This document shows positions 11,201-20,306 of a DNA stretch of 64,000 bases, piece by piece (positions within the stretch are counted from its first letter, which is position 1; every line of letters begins with the position of its first letter). Origin of the DNA: Chrysophaeum taylorii (Eukaryota; Sar; Pelagophyceae; Pelagomonadales; Pelagomonadaceae); the NCBI GenBank assembly GCA_029834535.1, contig JAQMWT010000437.1:1-64000 (forward strand), in the 5' to 3' direction. The notes under the pieces are model-generated. The model saw nothing but the letters and a program-made list of their open reading frames with translations, did not search any database and was not told the DNA's origin. The translations under genes and the position numbers were made by a program.

Positions 11201-14200
11201 CGTCAAATCAGCCTTCTTCTTCTTCTTCTTCTTCTTCTTCATCATCTTCTTCTTCTTCTTCTTCTTCTTCGTCGAGAACGCGTCGTCGTCGTCGTCGTCG
11301 TCGTCGTCCTCCTCCTCCTCCTCCTCCGAAGACGCATAGTCGTCGGCGCGGCGGCGCGAGAGGAGCACTTTGAGGGCCTCCGTGCAGGAATTGGCGACGG
11401 CGAAATGCAAGGGGGTGCTGGCGCCGAGGCGGGCGTTGGGGTCGACCGAGGCCGCGAGCGTCGCGGCCGCGCGACCAAAGCCGCGGCGACAGGCCTGGGC
11501 GAAGGCGTAGACCCGCGTCTGGTCGTCCCAATCATCATCATCGTCCTCCTCCTCATCCCGTCGTCGTCGGGACATAATCGGTTCGTCCTCCTCGAGGTGT
11601 TCGAGCCATTCGACGAGGCCGTCCCTTCGGGGATGGGCGGCGAGGTCCCGGTCGCAGGCGGGGGGGTCGAGGACCCTCATTAGGTCTGCCCGGCGCGGCG
11701 CGGAAAGGGCGGACGAAAAGGCGAGATCGAGGGGCGTCGCGCCCGTCTTGTCTTTGGCGCGTTTGGAGGCACCGGCCGAGAGAAGGGCTCTCGCCGTCTC
11801 GGCCCGGCCGTTTCGCGCGGCCGCGTGGAGGGTCGACTCCTTGGAGACTGGATCGACCGGAGTCGCGAGGTCGGCGCCGCGCTCGAGCAAGCCACTCAGA
11901 AACTCTGTCTCGCCGTCCGAGGCCGCGCGGAGGGCTAGGGCCCAAGTTTTTGAGGACGTATCGCGGCGCAGTCGCGACACGTCGACGAGTCGCGAGGAAC
12001 GCGTCGAGTCCCACGAATCGAGCTTGACGCTCGCCCACTTCTTCCGCTCGTCCAAGGCGACGAGCGTGCGCGGGACGTACCGCGTCTCCTCGTCTTCTCC
12101 TTCCAGGACCTCGACGGCCTCGCCGGCGTAGAGGTCGGGGATACGGATCTCGTCGAGGACGCGGTCGCGGACGACCCGATCGGCGATGCCAAAAGCAAAG
12201 AGGGCTGGAGCGTGCCACTTGCGGCAGTCTCGTATTTTCGAAAGAAAAAGTTCCTCCGCCCCGAGACGCGCCGCGACGTAGTACTCCTGGACGGATAGGT
12301 GCACGAAGCCTATTCTTGGCTCCGTCCCGCCGCCGCGAGCCGCGAGGGGAGGCAGCAGGCCCGACCGCGCGAGGACCCACGCCGCGGCCGCGAGGCGCGG
12401 GGGGGCGACGCGTCCCAAGTCCGAGGCGCACAACGTCTCGTACGCATCCTTTTTTTCGTGCGCTGCGAGGGCGAGATCTCGGAAGAGCTCGCTCGCGCGC
12501 GCCGCGCCCGCCTCGACGAGAACGAAGCGCGCCACGCCCAGCACGCCGTCGCCGCGGGCCTTCTTCTCCTCACACCTGGTGGCCGCTAGAGCCGCCCACG
12601 CCGAATCCGCGCGACCGTATACTTCGGCGGCACTCCTCCTCTTCGCCGCCGCCGCCGCCGGCCGAAAGAGCATCGTCTCGAGGCGCGCGGCGAGCGGGAG
12701 GTTGTCGTCGACGGCGCCGCACTCGAGGAAAACAAAGCCCTTCAGATCGTCGAGATTTTTCGGGTCGGGCCTCGACGTCACCAGAGTAAAGGCCGCGTTC
12801 TCGCGCCTCGCGCGTTCGACGACCTTCTCGCGTCGGACGACTCGGTCGAGACCGTCCAGGCAGAGGACGAGCCGCCGCGACCGTCTCGCCGCGCGGAAGG
12901 TTCTGGCATCGAGAGACTCTTCTTCGATCCACCGTCCGAGCCAGTCGTCGTCGTCCTCCGAGATGGCGACGCTCGCCAGACAAATCCTCGCAGGCACCAA
13001 CGCCGATTCGACGTCGACGCCCCGCTGATACCTACACAGCGTCGCGACCAAGGCCCGCGCGAGCCACGTCTTTCCCGCGTCCCCTTCCAAAACGACGCGG
13101 CCCGCGCGCGCCGCCGCCTCTGATTCCTCGCCAAATACCTCGGCCAGAGCCGCTCCGAGAACGCCGCCGCGGCGATAAACGACTCTTCGTTTCTTCCCGA
13201 AAAACGCGACCGCCTTCGAGTTACGCCGCACCTTGGGCGCGAGCTCGCGAAAACGAGCGGAGACCGACACCACCTCGTTATTCGCTCCGTCCCGTACCGC
13301 GTCGGCCTCCAAAAGAATCGACTCGAGCACGCCGTTCGCCGTCTTCGCCGACAGCTCGACGTCCTCGATCCGGGCGCGCTCGAGCACGTCCAAAAATCCT
13401 GCTACGTCTTGCTCGTCCCTTCGGAACCGGGCCTCCGCCAGGGCGAAGAGGGCTCCCCCGTGCGTGGGGTCCCGCTCCAAGGCCCGTTCGCTCGCCGCCA
13501 CCGCCGCCTCCAGAGTGCCTCCTCCTCCTCCTCCTCCTCCCGAGGAGCAGGAGGAGGAGCGGCGGCCGCCGAGGTAAGCCCGAGCCAAGAGCGCGTCTCG
13601 CTCCGAGTTACTTTCCGTCGACAATCCCAGAATCCTCTTCGCGTCGCACACCTCGTCCAAATCTACGAGCGCTCGCCCCACGTTCAGCAGCACACGCTCC
13701 TCTGTCCTCCTCGTCGTCGTCGTCGTCCTCCTCTCGCCCCGCGTCGCCTCGCCCATCATCGCCTCTACGAGCGCCGCGCCGCACTTTGGACGCAGAGAGA
13801 CGTCGCGGGCGAGACACCTTTCGAGGACGAGATCGCGCATCGCAAGCGACGGCGCCAGCAGCAGTCGTCGGAGCTTGATTCGTTTCCTTTTCGGACACTC
13901 GAGGAGCCGGTTTGGCCACAGCTCGAAAAGCGCGCGGCCGTCGAGCCCCAAACTCGCGACGCCGTGCTTTCGCGCCCAAACGTCCGCTCGCGCTCTCGTC
14001 CATCGCGATTCCGGCGGCTCCTCGAGCCGCGCATTCTTCGAAGGAAACATCTCTTCGTCGGCGTGGTACACGTGGACAGCGACCATCCCAAACGCCCACA
14101 CGTCCGTCTCCGACGGCGACGACGAGGCCCTCCTCCTTCCAGAGTCGGAGAGAACCGCCGTCGCCTCGGGCGAGGCATATTCCGGCGTCCCGCCCTCGAG

Positions 14201-15553
14201 GACTGCCACGAGGCCCGCGCCCCTGCCCTCGCCGCGCCGCGCGACACCAAAATTACGCAAATAGGCGCGTCCCGCCGCGTCGACCAACACGTTTTCGAGC
14301 TTGACGTCGCCGTGCAAAACCGACCGATCGTGGCAAAACGACAGGGCCGAGGCAATATCCAACAGAATCGAGCTCATTTTCCGTCGCACGCTCTTCACGC
14401 GTCCCTCGTACAGATCGCCGCTCGAAACCAGACGTTCCAAATCCCTCGCCCCCTCGCAGAACCTCGTCATCATAAAGTAATCCGAAGCGCCGCCGGCCGC
14501 GGCGAAGTATTCCATCGCCTCGACGCATTCGTGCGATCCCAGCTCTGCCAGCACCACCGCCTCGCGGAACATGGTCGACGACCGCCGCATCGCCAGCACC
14601 CTCCTCGACGTCTTTTCGACCACGGCGTACACCTGTTGACCGCGCGATCCTTTCCCCACAAACTCGACGACTTGGAATCCGCCCGGCACGACGTGCCCCG
14701 CCTCCAAGAACGCGGCGGCCGGAGGCGACTCCAGACTCCCCTCGCAACAGCAGGAGGAAGACTCCTCTCGGACCACCACCACCTGCGGTCGCAGCGAAAC
14801 TTCGTCGCTTCGCGAAATAGCAACAGCAGGCTCGGACGGACTTCTCTCCTCCTCCTCCTCGCGCCGCCGACGCGTCGCCGTTCTCCCACCCCCCACGCGT
14901 TGATCCCTCGGGTTAAATTTTGACCGGCGCGCCCCCGACTCCTCGAGGTACACGACGATGTCGATGTGACCTCGCGCGAGGGCGAGATCGAGGGCTGTCT
15001 CCGTCCCGTACCCCGCGTTTATCACCGCTCCTTTCTCCACCAACAGCTCGACCGCGTCGACGAATCCTTCGTAGCTCGCGCGCATCAGCGCCGTCCAATC
15101 CCGCGCGTCTCGCGCCTCGACGTCCACCCGAGCCACCAAGTACTCGACCACCTCCACGTGCCCGTGCCCAGCAGCGAGGTGCAGCGGCGTCCGCTCGAGC
15201 GCGTCCTTTCCTCGCGCCGCGCTCGGGTCCTTCTCGACCAACATCTCCAGAGTCCGCAAATGGCCCCGCGACGCCGCCACCTGCACCGCCCACGCCACCT
15301 CCTCCTCGACCACCTCCACCTCCCCGACAAAGCTTGCAGCGACCAGCCGCAGCTCGCCAAGCCCGGGGCCATCCAGTCGCAACCGCCGCACGGCGCACAC
15401 GTCCCCGCGCTCCATCGCGCGCACCAAAGCCCCCTCTTCCTTTCCAACATAACTCGACACCCGGCCCACAATTCCCGAACACCTAGACTCGGACTCGGAC
15501 TCGGACTCGTCGATGATCAGGTCCACCACCTCAAACACTCGCTCCTCGCGCAT
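8243..15553 (-). CDS. Ankyrin-pseudokinase-NACHT-ankyrin STAND protein
   Basis: A single uninterrupted ORF of about 2436 codons; I chose the ATG at 15553 (MREERVFEVVDLII) because the frame opens earlier only with GTG. Residues ~87-210 hold three to four ankyrin repeats. Residues ~292-600 form a protein-kinase fold with a Gly loop (GKGSRG), HGDVKLENVLV and SPE, but the VAIK lysine is Arg (VLAMRR, ~323) and DFG is NFG (~434), so it is predicted to be a pseudokinase. Residues ~620-760 contain a TPR-like helix pair. Residues ~817-1100 are NACHT-like: P-loop LEGDAGKTWLAR, Walker B RLVLCLDGLD, sensor FTLVTSRPD and the signature FVHLSVQEYY. About 30 ankyrin repeats follow to the C-terminus, interrupted by acidic and poly-Lys tracts. 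In known STAND proteins such layouts mean ligand sensing by repeats and nucleotide-gated oligomerisation; a receptor or immune-like role here is inference. Confidence 0.85.
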   Translation of the reverse strand: MREERVFEVVDLIIDESESESESRCSGIVGRVSSYVGKEEGALVRAMERGDVCAVRRLRLDGPGLGELRLVAASFVGEVEVVEEEVAWAVQVAASRGHLRTLEMLVEKDPSAARGKDALERTPLHLAAGHGHVEVVEYLVARVDVEARDARDWTALMRASYEGFVDAVELLVEKGAVINAGYGTETALDLALARGHIDIVVYLEESGARRSKFNPRDQRVGGGRTATRRRREEEEERSPSEPAVAISRSDEVSLRPQVVVVREESSSCCCEGSLESPPAAAFLEAGHVVPGGFQVVEFVGKGSRGQQVYAVVEKTSRRVLAMRRSSTMFREAVVLAELGSHECVEAMEYFAAAGGASDYFMMTRFCEGARDLERLVSSGDLYEGRVKSVRRKMSSILLDIASALSFCHDRSVLHGDVKLENVLVDAAGRAYLRNFGVARRGEGRGAGLVAVLEGGTPEYASPEATAVLSDSGRRRASSSPSETDVWAFGMVAVHVYHADEEMFPSKNARLEEPPESRWTRARADVWARKHGVASLGLDGRALFELWPNRLLECPKRKRIKLRRLLLAPSLAMRDLVLERCLARDVSLRPKCGAALVEAMMGEATRGERRTTTTTRRTEERVLLNVGRALVDLDEVCDAKRILGLSTESNSERDALLARAYLGGRRSSSCSSGGGGGGGGTLEAAVAASERALERDPTHGGALFALAEARFRRDEQDVAGFLDVLERARIEDVELSAKTANGVLESILLEADAVRDGANNEVVSVSARFRELAPKVRRNSKAVAFFGKKRRVVYRRGGVLGAALAEVFGEESEAAARAGRVVLEGDAGKTWLARALVATLCRYQRGVDVESALVPARICLASVAISEDDDDWLGRWIEEESLDARTFRAARRSRRLVLCLDGLDRVVRREKVVERARRENAAFTLVTSRPDPKNLDDLKGFVFLECGAVDDNLPLAARLETMLFRPAAAAAKRRSAAEVYGRADSAWAALAATRCEEKKARGDGVLGVARFVLVEAGAARASELFRDLALAAHEKKDAYETLCASDLGRVAPPRLAAAAWVLARSGLLPPLAARGGGTEPRIGFVHLSVQEYYVAARLGAEELFLSKIRDCRKWHAPALFAFGIADRVVRDRVLDEIRIPDLYAGEAVEVLEGEDEETRYVPRTLVALDERKKWASVKLDSWDSTRSSRLVDVSRLRRDTSSKTWALALRAASDGETEFLSGLLERGADLATPVDPVSKESTLHAAARNGRAETARALLSAGASKRAKDKTGATPLDLAFSSALSAPRRADLMRVLDPPACDRDLAAHPRRDGLVEWLEHLEEDEPIMSRRRRDEEEDDDDDWDDQTRVYAFAQACRRGFGRAAATLAASVDPNARLGASTPLHFAVANSCTEALKVLLSRRRADDYASSEEEEEEDDDDDDDDDAFSTKKKKKKKKMMKKKKKKKKKADLTSVALAATLNRAEALAILLDDESLRGGSRSLLGAAALFGAATFGSLECARVAISRGAGVDDAGGGSTALHAAASHDRVECARLLIERGADLNAVRRSDGATPLGIAASRDRVACARLLIIHGADVDKADEGGSTPLVWACRNGHVDCARVLVELGDAEVDKRTPDDAGATALHAASRYGKVECARVLISNGANLDETTTDDKGLTPLHMAAWNGHVACVEILISEGADVDALRKDKGASPLHAAALNGHVACVRLLIGGGADVKAKTHQRRTPRDVAKTREVRDILSEAEAKGDDALPPLHVASRDGRAEWLRLLIDKGADVDDEAPTNDTPLHLAARRGNLDCARVLIDEGADVDKPRCADGATPLHVACRRGHVDCARLLISAGANVDRRADDRDQKPKRPRPPRPPPPSKKKKKKKKTTTTNKPALSSSSFSSNSSNSSNYYCSRLATTDDDDDDDDEKKTTTRDGPTPLVWASRYGHVECARLLIDEGADVDKTAAVSGETPLHAASREGRAACVQLLLEKGADPNKKKKDDGSTPLLLAAEFGRAPCVRILTSRGANLGMTNFRGATPLHVACRAGRLDCARLLISAGANVDPPPNRDDDDDRDGDPSPLLLASQHDHLECVRLLIANGAEINKPTAESSPLDAASRRGHLACAKLLIDEGARVNEPRTKDGSTPLHSASVGGDFACVQLLIDKGAEVASARPDGWTPLHLAALRGAVDSLQLLIDAGADLDKPTTHDGFTPLHIASLYDRVDCVRLLIIEGADLFAQTKLSDRTPRALAKTRKLKQILSEAEDTMLREPSTPLHLASQNGHLNWLRLLLDDTKKIKYNNYKKQKTDLDQPAPDDGSTPLFLASLYGHVDCAYLLIIKGADVDKPTAIGGSTPLHVAAREGHLACVKLLLDHGAKLNKPSTDDGSTPLHLASFHGHLDCVRLLVAKGADLRAKTDHRHTPRDVANTPQVHRLLSEAQALSRTGCWCRSNLL
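11217..11325 (-). repeat. Trinucleotide tracts encoding poly-Lys and poly-Asp/Glu
   Basis: Long CTT/TTC runs followed by CGT and CCT runs encode, on the minus strand, acidic then lysine tracts inside the ankyrin protein, between its sixth and seventh C-terminal ankyrin units. A similar low-complexity insert lies at about 9810-9990 (Lys, Thr, Ser, Asn and Asp runs). They look like slippage-prone linkers between ankyrin blocks and remain in frame. Confidence 0.8.
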
Positions 15554-15756
15554 TTTTTGCCAGCCACTCACTCTCAGTCAGTCCTTTTCCAACTTTCCAA
15601 CTACAGAATTTTACTACTATTTCCTCCTACCTGTATGATGACGCGAATGTCGCACGAAAATGCGGGACCGTTGACGGAAACACTGCAACTCTCTTCAACA
15701 TGCCCTTCGACCAACGAACTGACCGGGAAGGAGCAAGTCGCTGAGTGAGTCGCTGC

Positions 15757-15838
15757 GATCACCCCATCGATCGATCGATGGGGGTGATCGATCGATCGAT
15801 CGATCGATCACCCCATCGATCGATCGATCGATCACAGG
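15757..15838. repeat. GATC-rich palindromic microsatellite
   Basis: Runs of ATCG tetranucleotides alternate with CACCCC and GGGGGTG blocks, giving large inverted repeats that could form a cruciform (for example GATCACCCC against GGGGGTGATC). It lies about 200 bp upstream of the ankyrin-NACHT start codon. Function is unknown. Confidence 0.8.
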
Positions 15839-15839
15839 T

Positions 15840-16292
15840 CCGCCGCGAAAACTAACCGACCAATCATTCTCGCGCGACGACCAACATCCGCTATCGCCAA
15901 AAAAACATTGAAACATATGAAACTTCATTTCTTATTAATTCGATTTTATTACTTATGACGTAAGCCCAGAACAATTTTTCCTACTATTTCTGGGAGACGG
16001 ACGAACAGAAAAATTATTAGGACGTCGTAATTGGCCAATTATAATAATAATAATTGGCCAAACGAAACGAGTACTCAGTATTTTCTTCCGATAATAATAT
16101 AACAACTCAAAGTGTGGGCGTACCTTGTACTACATACAACCTTGAGTAAGTATGTCACGACGTACTGACTACCAGAAGTGCCCGCGCGGGACAACGACGG
16201 CGTCCTTTGTGGATGCAGCGCTTTACAGCGAGCGCCTCTCACGATTCAGCAGCATCGACCAGCTCGAGACTTCGGTCTCCGAAATTAATTAA
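15840..16292. other. AT-rich intergenic stretch without recognised gene
   Basis: It contains an inverted pair of TTGGCCAATTATAATAATAA-like words around 16030-16060 and no supportable reading frame. Confidence 0.5.
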
Positions 16293-16568
16293 TTAACGCG
16301 CATCACCCATAATAAGCCCAAAATGCACGACCACCCTCGCGGCCATCGCCAAGTCAAGCCCTACACCAAATACGTCGCCATAAAGGTCGCGATCCACCTT
16401 CATCTTCGGCCGCCATTCGGCGTGGACGAGCCCAACAAGGGACACCATCGAGGCCAAACCTGACGCCCTCAGGGCGGTCCAGTCGACCGTTACCGGCTCC
16501 TCGGACGGGACGCCGACCCCGGCGACGACAACGACGAAAAATTGGCCGCTTCTTTTTCTTAATTAAGG
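16293..16568 (-). other. Unassigned stop-free stretch, possible exon or relic
   Basis: The minus strand is open for about 90 codons between a TAA upstream and a TAA at 16293-16295. It contains VTVDWTALRASGLASMV and later YGDVFGVGLDLAMAARVVV, which read like ordinary globular protein rather than low-complexity translation. The first internal ATG leaves only about 50 codons. I recognise no family. It could be an exon, a decayed gene or chance; the LINE immediately beyond may have disrupted it. Confidence 0.25.
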
Positions 16569-16749
16569 CTGGTTCTTCATTATTTCGGCTTCACTCTAGA
16601 GGAGATGATGGAGCACGTCGATGATGGTGGAACACGTCGCTTCTCGCGTGTCTTTTGCCGAACTAATCCACTTACTTAGTAAAGAGTGGCCTGCCGAATG
16701 CATGGGGGGGTAATTAAATTAATTAATCCTCGTGGCGCGCGGGATGAGA

Positions 16750-18300
16750 GTTATTGGGCGTTCAGACGAGGGGGTTAAAGTGGAAGATTGAGGGCGAGTT
16801 GGTGGTCTGTCGCCGGTTGTCACAGTTTTGAGCGCGGGAGTACCTGATCTTCGTTGGTATGTGGAATTTGCGGAGTGCCTTGTTGAGACCCCGGCCGTGC
16901 GCAAACTGCAGGACCCGACCCGACCCGACCCGATCCGCGGGGCGTTTGGAGGCGCACCACGTGGAGAACATCTTGAATCCGAGGGAGGCGGTTCCAGGGC
17001 GTGCGGGCAATATGCGGAGTTGTCGGCGAGAAACGCAGGCATCGATAGTCTCCAGGCCAAGGCGCCGGAGGAGGGTTAAGGTTTTGAGACGGCGTTGCTT
17101 TTGATGTGACACACGTCTGGTGACGTGTAACGCGGCACATCGCGCGTGCGCACTATGCGTGTAAGCATCGCAGGCGACTGCAGACTACCTCGGTTAGGGA
17201 CCATAATTCCGCACCGTGGAAGATGGCGAGAACGAGACGTATCGACAATTCCCTCGGCTCTATCACAGACGTAGCTCGAAACAAAAACGAAATGCACTAC
17301 CAAAAGCCGCTGCTACCTTCTTCCGACGAGAGTCAACGTCCTCAGAGTTGAAAGAGAGTACCGAGCCCGGGTATTTGAACGTCGCCACCATTTACCGTCT
17401 AAGTCGGCGAGGCCAGCACCGTCGTAGGTTGTCTGGTCATTGTAGAGAATGCCTGGCTTGGAAACACACATCTCGGGTTTTGACTCTTTTACCTGCTTGG
17501 CGGTCACCCGCGTGGACTTCCATACCCCATCTGGCAAAGCGCCTGATGAGCTCATTATTCACAGCGCGACGGTCGGAAAACGGAAGCTCCGTCTGCATAC
17601 GCGGACTCTCCGAGTGCGACTTCATCAGTGCCGCGTTGTAGCGCGACGCCCCCAGCGAGTTCATCGTCTTTGCTTCGTCTTGGAAAGAAATGCATGCTGG
17701 TTCCTTACCTTCGCGTCGTTGCCGCGAGATGATGATCGAGGCCACCGCGCGTAGATCACGCTTCGTGGTCTCCATCCAACGTAATCGTTCACCTGGCACT
17801 CAGAAGAGGACCTTCTCGACGGCCGCGGCGGCGGCGACGGTGCTCCTTCGGCGCCTCCCGGTGCGCGGCATCCTGCGCCTTATGGTTTTTTACCAATCGC
17901 GACGAACGGCCCGTATCAACGCTCCTCGAACGTCGTCGTCGCTCAACCTGGCGAGGCGTTCGACTCGATCGCGCCTTTTGGTCGTCCTTCGACAAGCGAC
18001 CTCGTCGGCGACACGTCGCTGCGCTTGACCACAAAACTGCTGCGGTGTTCCCGTTGGCGCGAGACGACACCGGCGCAGCTTTCGACACTCGTGTTGAAGA
18101 AGGCGGCGTTGTAATACTTCAAGGTGCCGAACTCGCCTTGACCGAGTTCCGCCGCGCGCCAACAAAGAAGGCCCTCTCGAGCTCCGACGTCTGGTTTGGT
18201 CGACCCGCTTCGGTCGAAGAAGAACAGCCTCTCTCTCTCTCTCTTCTTCGAGAGGACGGACTAGTTTTTTTTCAACCAAAGGATATCTATCCCCCCCCTT
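16750..18300 (-). mobile_element. Decayed non-LTR retrotransposon (LINE) 3' half
   Basis: Minus-strand frames, shifted many times, give late RT text: ELIRRFARWGMEVHAGDRQA with GKRVKT, then MCVSKPGILYND, then RRLGLETIDACVSRRQLR, then STWCASKRP and YGRGLNKALRK-like text. The order and wording match the better preserved copy at 54960-55515 (GAESWCLTE, RRQLRWAGHVARMP, PRKMLSSWVRSKRP). No frame is intact for more than about 120 codons. It separates the ankyrin gene from the zeaxanthin epoxidase gene. Confidence 0.6.
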
Positions 18301-18365
18301 ATTATTAGTGCGTTCGTTCAATACATTAGAATTTAGATATAGTGTGAATGACTGACCTGACGTCT

Positions 18366-18410
18366 TTAAATGATGTCGACTGCTAAGAGGGGGTGGGTTT
18401 GACATAAAGG
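18366..18410 (-). mobile_element. Retroposon 3'-tail fragment
   Basis: GTCGACTGCTAAGAGGGGGT is the reverse complement of the conserved 3' end of the RT element seen at 8085-8107 and 33235-33258, with a small insertion before TTTAAAGAC. Only the tail is present here. Confidence 0.6.
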
Positions 18411-18596
18411 ATTGTGGGAACGACTGACGTCATTCATCCCGTTGTAAGAAGACCCTATTGAAGAACGGAGGAGGAGGGCTACGACTACGGTCATCAATGA
18501 AATAGAATAGTACGAGTAGTAAGTAGTAAGGACCCCCCCCCCTTGATTGAAAATTAATTGAATTGAAGCGACCCAGACAGAGACTTTGAGTTGACG

Positions 18597-20300
18597 ATGA
18601 TATCCTTGAAGGAAGGCAGGTCCGAGGTCCAAGTGTTGTTGTTAGTTTTGGGTGCGGTGTTTGGGCTGTCTCCAAAGGTGGGCATCGCCGGCGGGGGCGT
18701 CGGCGGGCTGACTGCGGCCGTTGCGCTCCAGAAGCGTGGATTTGAGGTGAGCGTGTACGAGAAGACGGGAAAATTCGCGCGGTTTGGGGGACCGATCCAG
18801 TTGGCGAGCAACGCTCTGTCGACGCTCAAGGCGATCGACGAGGAGGTGTTCGAGGAGGTGATGGCGCAGTTTACGTTTACGGGAACGAGGCGGTGCGGGA
18901 TAAAGGACGGACTTCGGTCGCGGGGGTTCAAGACGTCTGGCGTGTTCGAAACGTCGTACTTTTGGGACGAGGAAACGCCGCACGATTGGTACGTTACGTT
19001 TCCGCTGAAGGAGTGCGCCGATGCGTTCGAATTGCCGTACACGGGGGTCGTCGATCGGCCCGTCTTGCAACAAATTCTTCTGAAAAGGGTCGTCGAGGCG
19101 AACGTTTTCCAGAACAAAACGGTAACTTCGTACCGGAACGACGCGGGGAATGGCGGCGTCGAGGTATGTTTTGCCGACGGGTCTCGGGATCGGTGCGATG
19201 TTCTGATCGGGGCGGATGGGATCTGGAGCGGTGTGCGCGCGCAGATGTACTACGGAAGCGACGACGGAAGCGCGGAAGCGAAAAAGAAGCGGGGGTGTGA
19301 TTATTCGGGTTACACGGTGTTCGCGGGCGAGGCTGTCCTGGATCTTCCCGACTACTACCAGGTCGGGTACAACGTGTACCTCGGTCCGCGACGGTATTTT
19401 GTCAAGTCGGACGTGGGGGATGGGCGGGTCCAGTGGTACGCGTTTTGCGGCATGGAGCCGGGTACGAAGTTTGCGGGAAACGCGTGGGAGGGCGAGGAGA
19501 CGGGAAGCAGCGACGTCGTGGACTACATCCTCTCGCTCCACGAGGGCTGGACGCCCGAGATCGAGTTTATCCTCCGGAACACGGACCCCTCTACGGTCGA
19601 GCAGCGCGACCTCTACGACCGGAATCCGTTGGGGGTGTTGTTCCGGCCGTGGGTCGACGGGAGCGTCGTTTTGCTCGGAGACGCAGTTCACCCGATGATG
19701 CCCAACCTCGGCCAGGGCGGGTGCCAGGCGATCGAGGATGCCTACGAGCTTGCTGTTGCCTTGGGGAACAGCGACGGGGATATCGCGACGGCCCTCGGCG
19801 CGTATCAATCGAAGCGCAAGCCTCGCGCGGCCGCCGTGACCTTCCTCTCTCGGCTCGCGTCGGACCTTATTATCCACGCTTTCGATACGCCGTGGTCCTG
19901 GGTGGACGACAAAGGCACCTCCTGGCAGTCCTACCTCACGACGGTATGGAAGCCCTTGTTGCAGCTCGTCATTTTTCCAGCCCAGTTTCTTTTCCTCTAC
20001 TCCTACTCCCCGACCGGTCCGACGGGCGACCTTCCGAAGAAACTGGAGAAAGAATGGCGCGACCGCCACAAACGAGCGGCCGAACAAGCCTTTAGGCTGC
20101 GGCGAACGAAACAAAAGTGCAGCAGCAGCAGCAGCAGCCAAGGTGGTGGTGGTGGTGTTGTTGTTGGGGGGAGGTCCTTCCTCTCGCGAGACGACGACGA
20201 CGAGCAGGAGGAGGTCGCCGCGGCGGTAACGACGACGACGACGGCGGCGACGGCGGCGACGACGGCGGCGACGGCGGCGACGTCGTCGTCGTCGTCTTAA
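18597..20300 (+). CDS. ZEP: Zeaxanthin epoxidase
   Basis: FAD-dependent monooxygenase of the xanthophyll pathway that epoxidises zeaxanthin to antheraxanthin and violaxanthin in plastids. From ATG 18597 the protein has 567 residues; the frame opens at a TTG two codons earlier. The N-terminus (~12-24, VLLLVLGAVFGL) is hydrophobic and signal-peptide-like. It is followed by the dinucleotide-binding motif VGIAGGGVGGL (~28-38), IGADGIWSGVR (~204-214) and the second FAD motif GDAVHPMMPNLGQGG (~361-375) with QAIEDA. The tail from about residue 505 is low complexity (Ser, Gly, Asp, Thr and Ala runs). Heterokonts usually have several ZEP paralogues, so the precise substrate is uncertain. The gene is convergent with the kinase that ends 6 bp away, so the two share a 3' region. 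Confidence 0.9.
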   Translation: MISLKEGRSEVQVLLLVLGAVFGLSPKVGIAGGGVGGLTAAVALQKRGFEVSVYEKTGKFARFGGPIQLASNALSTLKAIDEEVFEEVMAQFTFTGTRRCGIKDGLRSRGFKTSGVFETSYFWDEETPHDWYVTFPLKECADAFELPYTGVVDRPVLQQILLKRVVEANVFQNKTVTSYRNDAGNGGVEVCFADGSRDRCDVLIGADGIWSGVRAQMYYGSDDGSAEAKKKRGCDYSGYTVFAGEAVLDLPDYYQVGYNVYLGPRRYFVKSDVGDGRVQWYAFCGMEPGTKFAGNAWEGEETGSSDVVDYILSLHEGWTPEIEFILRNTDPSTVEQRDLYDRNPLGVLFRPWVDGSVVLLGDAVHPMMPNLGQGGCQAIEDAYELAVALGNSDGDIATALGAYQSKRKPRAAAVTFLSRLASDLIIHAFDTPWSWVDDKGTSWQSYLTTVWKPLLQLVIFPAQFLFLYSYSPTGPTGDLPKKLEKEWRDRHKRAAEQAFRLRRTKQKCSSSSSSQGGGGGVVVGGRSFLSRDDDDEQEEVAAAVTTTTTAATAATTAATAATSSSSS

Positions 20301-20306
20301 TAACCC

